Part shown: positions 1 to 6,335 of the stretch, piece after piece
Layout of the letters: the number at the start of each line of letters is the position of its first letter
Position numbering within the stretch: position 1 is the stretch's first letter
DNA from: S144-45 sp015494035
GTDB lineage: Bacteria; Pseudomonadota; Gammaproteobacteria; Xanthomonadales; Marinicellaceae
Reading direction: 5' to 3'
Length of the DNA stretch: 7,892 nucleotides
NCBI GenBank assembly: GCA_027057345.1
Contig: JALUIX010000117.1
Location: 1 to 7,892 of the forward strand
Notes under the pieces: generated by a model
The model's input: only the letters and a program-made list of their open reading frames with translations
What the model was told of the DNA's origin: nothing
Databases searched by the model: none
Made by a program: the position numbers and the translations under genes

Positions 1-85
1 ATTTCTGACATTCTGGGCATTCTTTATCACCCAGTCACCATTTCCAGGCAACCAGCTACACCTACTCCTGCAAACGCCTGAAATA

Positions 86-115
86 ACAAACCCCGGCAAA
101 AATACCGGGGTTTGT
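86..115 (-). terminator. Perfect 11-bp hairpin, likely hppA terminator
   Basis: The arms 86-96 (ACAAACCCCGG) and 105-115 are perfectly complementary around an 8-nt loop. Read on the minus strand, the GC core is followed by a U-rich stretch (TTTGTTATTT), which suits an intrinsic terminator for hppA, whose stop lies about 75 nt upstream. On the plus strand the tail is less T-rich, so the minus-strand role is preferred, though it may work in both directions. Confidence 0.6.
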
Positions 116-125
116 CAGCAACCTG

Positions 126-149
126 AAGCCCCGACATACGGGGCTTTTT
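126..149 (+). terminator. Rho-independent terminator for a plus-strand gene left of the window
   Basis: An 8-bp stem (AAGCCCCG at 126-133 with CGGGGCTT at 139-146, loop ACATA) runs into TTTTT at 145-149. The T-run is on the plus strand, so it should end transcription entering from the left. A plus-strand reading frame that is open from base 1 and stops at TGA 79-81 could be the tail of that gene, but 26 codons are too few to identify it. A second hairpin lies just upstream at 86-115, so convergent transcripts appear to end in this stretch. Confidence 0.6.
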
Positions 150-159
150 ACTGTATCAC

Positions 160-191
160 TTCAGTTTAAGGCGCTTATCAGAGCTTCCTTA
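160..191. repeat. Probable internally deleted copy of the 162-bp inverted-repeat element
   Basis: The 18 bases 177-194 are identical to 6323-6340, the right end of the element between the lipase gene and kynU. Just inside, the 15 bases at 160-174 match 14 of 15 bases of that element's interior (6222-6236), in the same order and orientation. The simplest reading is a relic with one terminal repeat and one internal segment left, the middle having been lost. No left end is seen between 1 and 160. The outer TTA (189-191) is also the TAA stop codon of hppA. Confidence 0.5.
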
Positions 192-2234
192 GCCAAAGAG
201 GCCATTGGGGTAATTGGCCAGTAATGGCGCAAACACCAGAGATACAATGGCCATGACATTGATCAGAATGTTCATGGCCGGGCCGGACGTGTCCTTGAAG
301 GGGTCGCCCACGGTGTCACCAACCACGGCGGCTTTGTGCACATCAGAGCCTTTACCGCCATGATGCCCTTTTTCAATGTATTTCTTGGCATTGTCCCAGG
401 CGCCACCGGCATTGGCCATCATCAGGGCCAGCAAAACGCAGGAAATCAGTGCCCCGCCCAGCATGCCACCCAAGGTTTTGGGACCAAAGACAAAGCCCAC
501 CACGATGGGCGAAAACACCGCCAGCAAGCCTGGAACCACCATGCGTTTGAGCGCCGCGGTGGTGGCAATGTCCACGCAGCGGTCGCTGTCGGGCTTGGCC
601 GTGCCTTCCATCAGGCCGGGTATCTCCTTGAACTGGCGACGGATCTCCTTGATCATATCAAAGGCCGCATCACCCACAGCACGCATGGTGATGGCGCTAA
701 CCAGAAACGGGAAAATGCCGCCGATGAACATGCCCATCAGCACCCGGGGATCACTCAGTTCCAGCGAAAAGCCCGGGATGTGCGCCTCGATGACCTCATT
801 AAATGCCGCAATGATGGCCAATGCCGCCAGACCGGCCGCGCCAATGGCAAACCCTTTGCCGATGGCCGCCGTGGTGTTGCCCACTTCGTCCAGGCCATCG
901 GTGATCTTCCGGGTTTCTTCACCCAGACCGGCCATTTCGGCGATGCCGCCGGCGTTGTCGGCCACCGGCCCGTAAGCATCAATGGCCATGGTAATGCCCA
1001 CGGTGGACAACATGCCAACCGCTGCCACGCCAACGCCATACACGCCCGCGCCTTCAGGCAATAACAGGGAACAGACAAAAATCACCGCGGCAATGGTCAT
1101 CACTGGAATCATGACTGACTTCATGCCCACCGCCAGGCCAGCAATCATGACCGTGGCCGGGCCGGTTTCACCTGAAGCGGCAATTTCACGCACCGGCTTG
1201 CCACCAGTGTAGTATTCGGTCACCAGACCAATGATGATTCCGCCCAGGGCACCGGCCACCACGCACCACCAGACATTGGCCGACACGCCCAGTTTGGTCA
1301 CCGTAAACCACGCCACAGCCATAAACAGCAGCGTGGCACCGATGGTGCCAAAGCGCAGGGCCACATCCGGTTTCTTGCCTGCAAATGCCTTCACCAGCAA
1401 GATACCAATCACCGAGGCGATGAGGCCGGTGGAAGCCAGCGCCAAGGGCAGAAACATCAGGTACTGGCGGGAATTGGCCAACAGCTTCAGGGTCTGTTCC
1501 GGCATGGTGGAAGCAATGGCAATACAGGCAATCATGGCACCCACGTAGGATTCAAAGATATCGGAACCCATGCCGGCCACATCGCCCACATTATCACCCA
1601 CGTTATCCGCGATCACGCCCGGGTTGCGTGGGTCGTCCTCAGGAATACCGGCCTCGACCTTGCCCACCAGATCAGCGCCCACATCGGCGGATTTGGTAAA
1701 AATGCCACCGCCCACACGCGAAAAAAGCGCCACCGTGGAAGCGCCCATGCCAAAGCCGTGAATGGCGTGCGCCGTTTGCGGGTCGTGGCCAAACAGCAAA
1801 TACAGCGTGCCCAGGCCCAACAAACCCATGGAAGCCACCGTCAGACCCATGATGGAACCACCATAAAAGGCCACCGACAGGGCCGACGCCGCACCCTGTT
1901 CATTGGCCGCCAGGGTGGTTCGCACATTGGCCTTGGTGGCGGAAAACATGCCAAAGTAACCGGCAATGCCGGAACTGATGGCGCCCAGCACAAAGGCAAA
2001 AGGCGTTTTCCAGTCACGAAAACCCAGGTAGAGTATCACCGTCAATAACAGCACAAAACCAAACAGGATAGTGTATTCGCGTTTCATGAAAACCATGGCC
2101 CCGGTATGAATGGCATCGGCAATTTCTTTGATCTTGCCGGTGCCACCGGGCATCCGCGCCACCATGAAATAGATCAGCATAGCAATAACCAAGCCAATGG
2201 CACCGATCACGATGGGTATAAGTTCCAGAGTCAT
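189..2234 (-). CDS. hppA: K+-dependent membrane-bound ion-translocating pyrophosphatase
   Basis: The 681-aa product hydrolyses cytoplasmic pyrophosphate and couples this to pumping Na+ and/or H+ across the inner membrane. It is a full-length polytopic protein with about 16 hydrophobic segments. Family motifs are intact: DVGADLVGKVE (184-194), DNVGDNVGD (210-218), the GPVADNAGG region around D426, and GDTVGDPFKDTSGPA (639-653); together these bind Mg-PPi. GNTTAAIGKG (452-461) has Ala at residue 456, where K+-independent enzymes have Lys, which places it in the K+-dependent subfamily. The gate-region glutamate lies in DIFESY (E228), the position used in Na+-pumping enzymes, so Na+ transport is inferred but not proven. 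The start at 2234 is chosen because GGGGAG (2239-2244) lies 4 nt upstream. A longer frame from 2294 adds a basic, non-conserved 20-residue tail and is rejected. The gene is monocistronic and divergent from the CARF nuclease gene. Confidence 0.96.
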   Translation of the reverse strand: MTLELIPIVIGAIGLVIAMLIYFMVARMPGGTGKIKEIADAIHTGAMVFMKREYTILFGFVLLLTVILYLGFRDWKTPFAFVLGAISSGIAGYFGMFSATKANVRTTLAANEQGAASALSVAFYGGSIMGLTVASMGLLGLGTLYLLFGHDPQTAHAIHGFGMGASTVALFSRVGGGIFTKSADVGADLVGKVEAGIPEDDPRNPGVIADNVGDNVGDVAGMGSDIFESYVGAMIACIAIASTMPEQTLKLLANSRQYLMFLPLALASTGLIASVIGILLVKAFAGKKPDVALRFGTIGATLLFMAVAWFTVTKLGVSANVWWCVVAGALGGIIIGLVTEYYTGGKPVREIAASGETGPATVMIAGLAVGMKSVMIPVMTIAAVIFVCSLLLPEGAGVYGVGVAAVGMLSTVGITMAIDAYGPVADNAGGIAEMAGLGEETRKITDGLDEVGNTTAAIGKGFAIGAAGLAALAIIAAFNEVIEAHIPGFSLELSDPRVLMGMFIGGIFPFLVSAITMRAVGDAAFDMIKEIRRQFKEIPGLMEGTAKPDSDRCVDIATTAALKRMVVPGLLAVFSPIVVGFVFGPKTLGGMLGGALISCVLLALMMANAGGAWDNAKKYIEKGHHGGKGSDVHKAAVVGDTVGDPFKDTSGPAMNILINVMAIVSLVFAPLLANYPNGLFG

Positions 2235-2238
2235 TTGT

Positions 2239-2244
2239 CTCCCC
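2239..2244 (-). promoter_or_regulatory. Shine-Dalgarno of hppA
   Basis: Reading the minus strand, GGGGAG precedes ATG by 4 nt and follows a run of A residues. It fixes the hppA start at 2234 rather than the upstream in-frame ATG at 2294. Confidence 0.75.
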
Positions 2245-2252
2245 TTTTTTAT

Positions 2253-2269
2253 TCCGGCCTTGCGCCGGA
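2253..2269 (-). promoter_or_regulatory. Hairpin in the hppA leader, next to the ribosome binding site
   Basis: A 6-bp stem (TCCGGC 2253-2258 with GCCGGA 2264-2269, loop of 5 nt) lies 8 nt upstream of the hppA Shine-Dalgarno. A second small hairpin (CCGGC 2323-2327 with GCCGG 2332-2336) would sit near the 5' end of the predicted transcript. They could stabilise the mRNA or keep the ribosome site open. No known riboswitch is recognised, and short GC-rich stems can arise by chance. Confidence 0.35.
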
Positions 2270-2344
2270 GGATTGTGTTTGCGGCCGCAAGCATCCCTGC
2301 CCGGTCGCCCCTTTTCTTGCCACCGGCCTCAGCCGGCGAGCCTC

Positions 2345-2373
2345 ATTGTATGCATAGTTGTCCTGTGGCGCAA
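2345..2373 (-). promoter_or_regulatory. Sigma70-type promoter for hppA
   Basis: On the minus strand, TTGCGC (2373-2368) and TACAAT (2350-2345) are separated by 17 bp. The -10 box has 5 of 6 consensus bases and the -35 box 4 of 6 (TTG plus the fifth-position match is partial). Transcription would start near 2338, giving a leader of about 104 nt before the hppA ATG. This is a sequence-only prediction. Confidence 0.5.
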
Positions 2374-2424
2374 ACAATCACCCGGCGCCAAATTTGATTG
2401 CAGGGTTTATCGCAGCGACTAACG

Positions 2425-2453
2425 CTGACAGGCGAGTGCAAAAAGCCGATAAT
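2425..2453 (+). promoter_or_regulatory. Near-consensus sigma70 promoter of the CARF nuclease operon
   Basis: CTGACA (2425-2430) and GATAAT (2448-2453) are separated by exactly 17 bp, each box one base off consensus. The expected start point, about 7 nt after the -10 box, is at 2460, the A of the ATG of the first gene, so the mRNA would be leaderless or nearly so. A much weaker alternative (TTGATT at 2394-2399 with a poor -10 near 2417) would give a leader of about 30 nt. Confidence 0.6.
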
Positions 2454-2459
2454 AGCGCC

Positions 2460-3695
2460 ATGCCTGAAGCCCGCGCAAACAATCCGCAACACCCTGATGA
2501 GTTGCCAGAAACCACACCGCCACTGGCACACGTGGCCGTTTACGACAAGTCCTCAGCCGGCATTGCCAGTGCCGCCCTGGATGCCAACATCTCGCGCCTG
2601 ATTGTCTTGCACCGCCACGGTGATAACATCGAGGGATTGAAACGCGTCATGCGCGATCGCGGCATCGCCTGTGATGCATGGACGGTGTCATTCGACCCAC
2701 AGGAATTTCGCCGACTACTGGACAAGATTTTCACTAAATACAAGGACTTGCGACTTCAATTTAATGCCAGTTCTGGTTATCGACTCATGGCGGTACTGGC
2801 GCTTGAGGCGTTTCGCTCCCACCAATTGCCCATCTTTGTGATCGACAAATACACGGACCAGTGGCACTGGGTCTATCCTCAGGATCTCGACGCCCATCAC
2901 CTGGCGCATCGCCTTAAAATCCACGAATACCTGCGGGTTTTCAATGCGGAAGTCACCGATCCCGGCCAGCGTCAGGGCGAACCGACATCCCAACGAAAAC
3001 TCACCCAGTGGCTGGTGGATAACGTGGAAAAGCTGTCAGCGGGCCTGGCTGCCCTGAACCACATGGCCATGCGTGCCAATGCCGAACACCAACGCCTGCT
3101 AGAACCCCATCAGGCAGACAATCCGGTCTTGCGTGATGTACTGTCGCAGTTTGAAAAGGCCGGACTGCTGAAAGTCAACGACCGGCAAGTGGATTTTATC
3201 AATGAAAAAAACCGCTTTTATGCCAACGGCGGCTGGCTGGAAAATCATGTTTTCAGTGTCATTTACGGCCTGCGTCACCAACTGCCCGCCATTCAGGACC
3301 TGGCCCGTGGTGTGGAAATCGCCCGCGGTGACAACAACGTCAGGAACGAGCTGGACGTGACCGCCCTGGCCCACAACCGCCTGCATATTATTGAATGCAA
3401 GACGCGCCGGTTCAGTCACCGCAAAGATGCCGGCGCACCCGGTGCCTCGGCGGTGTACCGGCTGGGCAGTCTCAAGGACTTGCTGGGTGGCCTGTCTGCC
3501 AAGGCCATGCTGGTCTCTTACCAGCCCTTGAGCCACTACACCGAGCAGCGCGCCAGCGACCTCGGCATTTTCCATTGTGCCCACGAACAGCTACACCGCC
3601 TGCGATTTCACCTGCAGACTTTTTTCGAGCAGGACAAACCCCCGAGCCGGAAACGCCGCACGCACCAACGAAAAAAAACCACCCACAGGAAATAA
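2460..3695 (+). CDS. CARF-domain PD-(D/E)XK nuclease, DUF1887 (Card1/Can2-like)
   Basis: The 411-aa protein has the two-domain layout of the DUF1887 family, whose studied members (Card1, Can2) are nucleases switched on by cyclic tetra-adenylate from type III CRISPR complexes. Residues about 20-150 form a Rossmann-like CARF domain. Its loop NASSGYRLM (102-110) stands where relatives usually carry an N-x-T-G-G-T-K-like ligand motif, so ligand binding may differ. A middle segment (about 170-250) is probably a winged-helix-like linker. Residues 255-390 carry a PD-(D/E)XK nuclease core: GGWLE (E261), NELDV (D299) and IIECKT (E312, K314), all intact, so cleavage activity is expected. The last 20 residues are strongly basic. 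The start at 2460 follows a strong promoter; no Shine-Dalgarno is seen. A longer frame from 2358 would cross both promoters and adds 34 unconserved residues. No CRISPR array, Cas10 or ring nuclease is in the window. Family call is firm; the activator and the biological role are inferred. Confidence 0.85.
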   Translation: MPEARANNPQHPDELPETTPPLAHVAVYDKSSAGIASAALDANISRLIVLHRHGDNIEGLKRVMRDRGIACDAWTVSFDPQEFRRLLDKIFTKYKDLRLQFNASSGYRLMAVLALEAFRSHQLPIFVIDKYTDQWHWVYPQDLDAHHLAHRLKIHEYLRVFNAEVTDPGQRQGEPTSQRKLTQWLVDNVEKLSAGLAALNHMAMRANAEHQRLLEPHQADNPVLRDVLSQFEKAGLLKVNDRQVDFINEKNRFYANGGWLENHVFSVIYGLRHQLPAIQDLARGVEIARGDNNVRNELDVTALAHNRLHIIECKTRRFSHRKDAGAPGASAVYRLGSLKDLLGGLSAKAMLVSYQPLSHYTEQRASDLGIFHCAHEQLHRLRFHLQTFFEQDKPPSRKRRTHQRKKTTHRK

Positions 3696-3700
3696 CCCCC

Positions 3701-4732
3701 ATGAACTTCCGTTCCGATAATGAAGCGCCCGTGGCCGAGCCAATCATGCACGCCTTGCTGGAAGCCAATCAGGGCTTTGCTGAATCCTACGGCTACGACA
3801 AGTACACCCAACGCCTGACTGAACGCCTGACTGATCTGTTTGAACACTGGCTGGAAGTGATCCCGCTTGCCACCGGCACCGCCGCCAATGCGCTGGCCAT
3901 TGCGCAAACAACTCCGCCCTATGGCGCCGTTTACTGTCATCAGAACGCGCATTTGAACAAGGATGAATGCGGTGCCCCGGAGTTTTATTCCGGCGGCGCC
4001 AAGCTGGAGGATTTGCCTGGCGCAGGGGGCAAACTGGATGCCGAAACCCTGCACACAGCCCTGGCGGCCACCGGCGCCCACGGCGAGCACGAGAACCTGC
4101 CTTGCTGCCTCAGCCTGACGCAAAGCACCGAGTCCGGCACGGTGTATTCCATTGATGAAATCACGGCGCTGACGCGCGTGGCCAAACAGCCTCAATGGAA
4201 CCTGGCCTGCCACATGGACGGTTCACGTTTTGCCAACGCGCTGGTGCACCTGGGCTGCACGCCGGCAGAAATGACCTGGAAAGCCGGCATCGACCTGTTG
4301 AGCCTTGGCGCCACCAAGAACGGCGCCATGCTGGCCGAAGCCCTGGTGATTTTTGACCCGGCTTATGCCACCGAAATCAAACGTCGCCGTAAACGCGCCG
4401 GTCAGCTAGTGAGCAAAATGCGCTATGTCTCGGCGCAGATGCTGGCCTGGCTGGACGATGACCTGTGGCTGCAACTGGCCAGTCACGCTAACGCCCTGGC
4501 GGCCGATTTTTATCAGCAGATGCAAGCTAAAGTAGGGTTCCTGTTTCCTGTGCAGGCCAATGAGGCGTTTTTGCGCCTGCCCGAAGCAGTGATTGCCCAG
4601 TTGCAGGAAGCCGGCTTTGCCTTCCATGTCTGGCCGGGAAGCACTGACGTCATTCGCCTGGTTTTTTCTCATGCCACCAAACCGGCTGACTGCGCTCAAC
4701 TGGTGGCTCACCTGAACCGATTATTGCCATGA
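3701..4732 (+). CDS. ltaE: PLP-dependent threonine aldolase / beta-eliminating lyase family
   Basis: The 343-aa product is a fold-type I PLP enzyme of the low-specificity L-threonine aldolase family, which cleaves L-threonine or allo-threonine to glycine and acetaldehyde in the cytosol. Visible landmarks are the N-terminal FRSDNEAP (3-10), YGYDKYT (31-37), H84 in the NAHLNKDE stretch (PLP-stacking histidine position), HMDGSR (171-176, D173 pairing with the pyridine nitrogen) and GATKNG (203-208) with K206 as the Schiff-base lysine. The length suits the family. AGGA at 3687-3690 lies 10 nt before the ATG, and the gene begins 5 nt after the nuclease stop, so co-transcription is likely. Its stop TGA overlaps the ATG of the lipase gene (ATGA). 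Related beta-hydroxy amino-acid aldolases cannot be excluded as the exact specificity. Confidence 0.88.
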   Translation: MNFRSDNEAPVAEPIMHALLEANQGFAESYGYDKYTQRLTERLTDLFEHWLEVIPLATGTAANALAIAQTTPPYGAVYCHQNAHLNKDECGAPEFYSGGAKLEDLPGAGGKLDAETLHTALAATGAHGEHENLPCCLSLTQSTESGTVYSIDEITALTRVAKQPQWNLACHMDGSRFANALVHLGCTPAEMTWKAGIDLLSLGATKNGAMLAEALVIFDPAYATEIKRRRKRAGQLVSKMRYVSAQMLAWLDDDLWLQLASHANALAADFYQQMQAKVGFLFPVQANEAFLRLPEAVIAQLQEAGFAFHVWPGSTDVIRLVFSHATKPADCAQLVAHLNRLLP

Positions 4733-6132
4733 GTTACCAGTTGTCAAAGCGCGTTGTTCCCCAGTCCGTGAAGCGCTGGTCAATGGTGGTTTTTGCCGTG
4801 CTTCTGGCTGCTGGCTGCGCGCCAAAGCCTGACCTGGCGCGCCTGTACGAGTCCGCCCGCAACACAAGTGGCCAACCACCGGTGGTACTGATTCACGGCC
4901 TCATGGGCAGCAAGCTAAGGGATCGCCAGACGGGCAAGGAAATCTGGCCACGCGGCATTGCCACACTGGTCAAGGACGATTTCTGGCCCGTGGCCCTGTC
5001 CATTGATCCCAAAACCCTGAAGGCACAACCACAGCGGCTGGAACCCTTTGCCATTACCGACCAGATCGTGGGCATTGATTTCTACCAGTCCATCATGCGC
5101 ACGCTGGAACAGTACGGCGGTTACCTCAGAACCCAACCTGGCACCCCCGTCAAGGACAGCAGGAAACGGTATTATGTGTTTGTCTATGACTGGCGTCTGG
5201 ACATGGCGGACATTGCCGGCCAGCTGGCCGATTTTATCGATCGCATCCGGGCCGATTACGGGCAACCCGACCTGAAGGTGGATATTGTGGCCCACAGCAT
5301 GGGTGGGCTGGTGAGCCGCTATTACCTGCGCTATGGGCGCACTGACGTGCTGCAAGCCAATGATTTTCCGGTCAATCTGGAAGGCGCACGTCACGTTCGC
5401 CGCAGCGTGCTGCTTGCCACGCCCAACCTGGGCTCGGCACCGGCCCTGAAGTCGCTGGTTCAGGGTCGGCGTCTGGGGGTGGTACACATTCCACCGGAAG
5501 TGCTGGCCACCATGCCCAGCATTTACCAGTTACTCCCGCATGGCATGTTAAACCCGCTGTATGACCCTGCCGGAAAACCGTTAGACATCGATATTTACGA
5601 TATCCGCACCTGGCACCAGAAACAGTGGTCCATTTTCAATCCAGACGCACGTGAGCGCATTCTGGAGCATTTTGACGATGAAGCGGCTGGTTTGGAATAT
5701 TACGACCGGCTCAGCCGTTTTTTTGCGCACACCCTGGAACGTGCACGCCGTTTTCAGTGGTCATTAACGGTTAAGCTGCCAAAGCATAGCCATGAATTTG
5801 TGGTGATGGGTGGTGACTGCCACCTGACACCCAGTCACCTGGTGGTGGAAAAAGACCCGGACAGCCAGCGTGAAGCCGTGCGCGCCTGGCCTTCGCGGGT
5901 TGAGCATCGCGTCAAAGGCGTGGACTATGAACGGTTGATGCTGGAACCTGGCGACGGCAAGGTCACCAAATCTTCCTTACTGTCCAGAAACACACTGGAT
6001 CCCACCGTGGCGCGCCACTGGTACGTGGATTTTCCGCTGGATTACCCCATTTTCCTGTGCGAGAAACACGACCGGATTCCCGGCAACATTTTCTTTCAGG
6101 ATAACCTGCTGCACATCCTGCTGAGCCATTAA
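4729..6132 (+). CDS. LCAT-like alpha/beta-hydrolase lipoprotein (lipase/acyltransferase)
   Basis: The 467-aa protein begins with a basic stretch, a hydrophobic core and a lipobox LAAGC, with Cys30 as the expected lipidated residue, so it is probably an envelope-anchored lipoprotein facing the periplasm or the surface. The mature part resembles the lecithin:cholesterol acyltransferase family of esterases. VVLIHGLMGSKL (52-63) is the oxyanion-loop strand, AHSMGG (188-193) is the nucleophile elbow with S190, PGDGKV (407-412) supplies D409, and H447 in CEKHD is the likely catalytic histidine. The substrate is probably an acyl ester such as a phospholipid, but is not determined by sequence. The start overlaps the aldolase stop (ATGA), which implies translational coupling. 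No clear terminator follows; the gene converges on kynU with an inverted-repeat element between them. The size is normal and nothing looks broken. Confidence 0.85.
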   Translation: MSYQLSKRVVPQSVKRWSMVVFAVLLAAGCAPKPDLARLYESARNTSGQPPVVLIHGLMGSKLRDRQTGKEIWPRGIATLVKDDFWPVALSIDPKTLKAQPQRLEPFAITDQIVGIDFYQSIMRTLEQYGGYLRTQPGTPVKDSRKRYYVFVYDWRLDMADIAGQLADFIDRIRADYGQPDLKVDIVAHSMGGLVSRYYLRYGRTDVLQANDFPVNLEGARHVRRSVLLATPNLGSAPALKSLVQGRRLGVVHIPPEVLATMPSIYQLLPHGMLNPLYDPAGKPLDIDIYDIRTWHQKQWSIFNPDARERILEHFDDEAAGLEYYDRLSRFFAHTLERARRFQWSLTVKLPKHSHEFVVMGGDCHLTPSHLVVEKDPDSQREAVRAWPSRVEHRVKGVDYERLMLEPGDGKVTKSSLLSRNTLDPTVARHWYVDFPLDYPIFLCEKHDRIPGNIFFQDNLLHILLSH

Positions 6133-6173
6133 TCTGGCAAGGGCGGGTCAATGACACAAGAAGATAGCCATTA

Positions 6174-6335
6174 GGGAAGCTCTGATAGAATCAGGCGCGA
6201 GCAGATTGTAGTGAAAAGTTGTTCAGTTCAAGGCGCAAACCGCACGCAATAGCCAGCTATTGGGAAGGTTTGCAACGCGGAAATGGATGATTTTACGCCG
6301 CAAGATGCCGGGTCACGATTCGATCAGAGCTTCCT
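6174..6335. mobile_element. 162-bp MITE-like element with 19-bp terminal inverted repeats
   Basis: The left end 6174-6192 (GGGAAGCTCTGATAGAATC) and the reverse complement of the right end 6317-6335 agree at 17 of 19 bases. The element is flanked by TA on both sides (6172-6173, 6336-6337), or by TTA if one base is assigned differently, as expected for a duplicated target. The interior has a nested palindrome: CAATAGC (6247-6253) with GCTATTG (6256-6262), and GCAAACC (6235-6241) with GGTTTGC (6267-6273). No transposase is encoded, so it must have been moved in trans. The TA/TTA target and end length suit an IS5-like or similar DDE transposase, but the family is inferred. It fills the 202-nt gap between the convergent lipase and kynU genes and could act as their shared transcript end. 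Confidence 0.75.
6247..6262. repeat. Central hairpin of the MITE
   Basis: Two 7-base arms, CAATAGC and GCTATTG, are perfectly complementary around a 2-base centre, with an outer 7-bp pair at 6235-6241 / 6267-6273. Both strands can form the same structure. No T-run follows on either strand, so it is not a typical intrinsic terminator. Confidence 0.6.

Noticed and set aside
1..81. Plus-strand frame open from base 1 to TGA at 79-81, perhaps the tail of a gene
   Set aside because: Only 26 codons with no recognisable motif. The following terminator suggests a plus-strand gene does end near here, but another frame is also open, so the gene is not called.
336..1064. Long plus-strand frames opposite hppA
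   Set aside because: They are antisense to a clearly coding gene, rich in His, Gly, Ala and Pro as expected for shadows, and match no family.
2235..2294. N-terminal extension of HppA from ATG 2294
   Set aside because: The strong GGGGAG lies just before the internal ATG at 2234, and the family normally begins with the hydrophobic segment that follows it.
2358..2459. N-terminal extension of the CARF nuclease from an upstream ATG
   Set aside because: It would run across both divergent promoters, has no ribosome site, and adds residues that do not resemble the domain start.
3608..4213. Minus-strand frame of about 200 codons opposite the nuclease/aldolase junction
   Set aside because: It lies antisense to two well-supported genes and shows no domain or ribosome site.
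6133..6334. CRISPR-like repeat or small RNA gene between the lipase and kynU
   Set aside because: The repeats are inverted, not regularly spaced direct repeats, and no promoter or terminator pair is seen; a MITE explains the structure.
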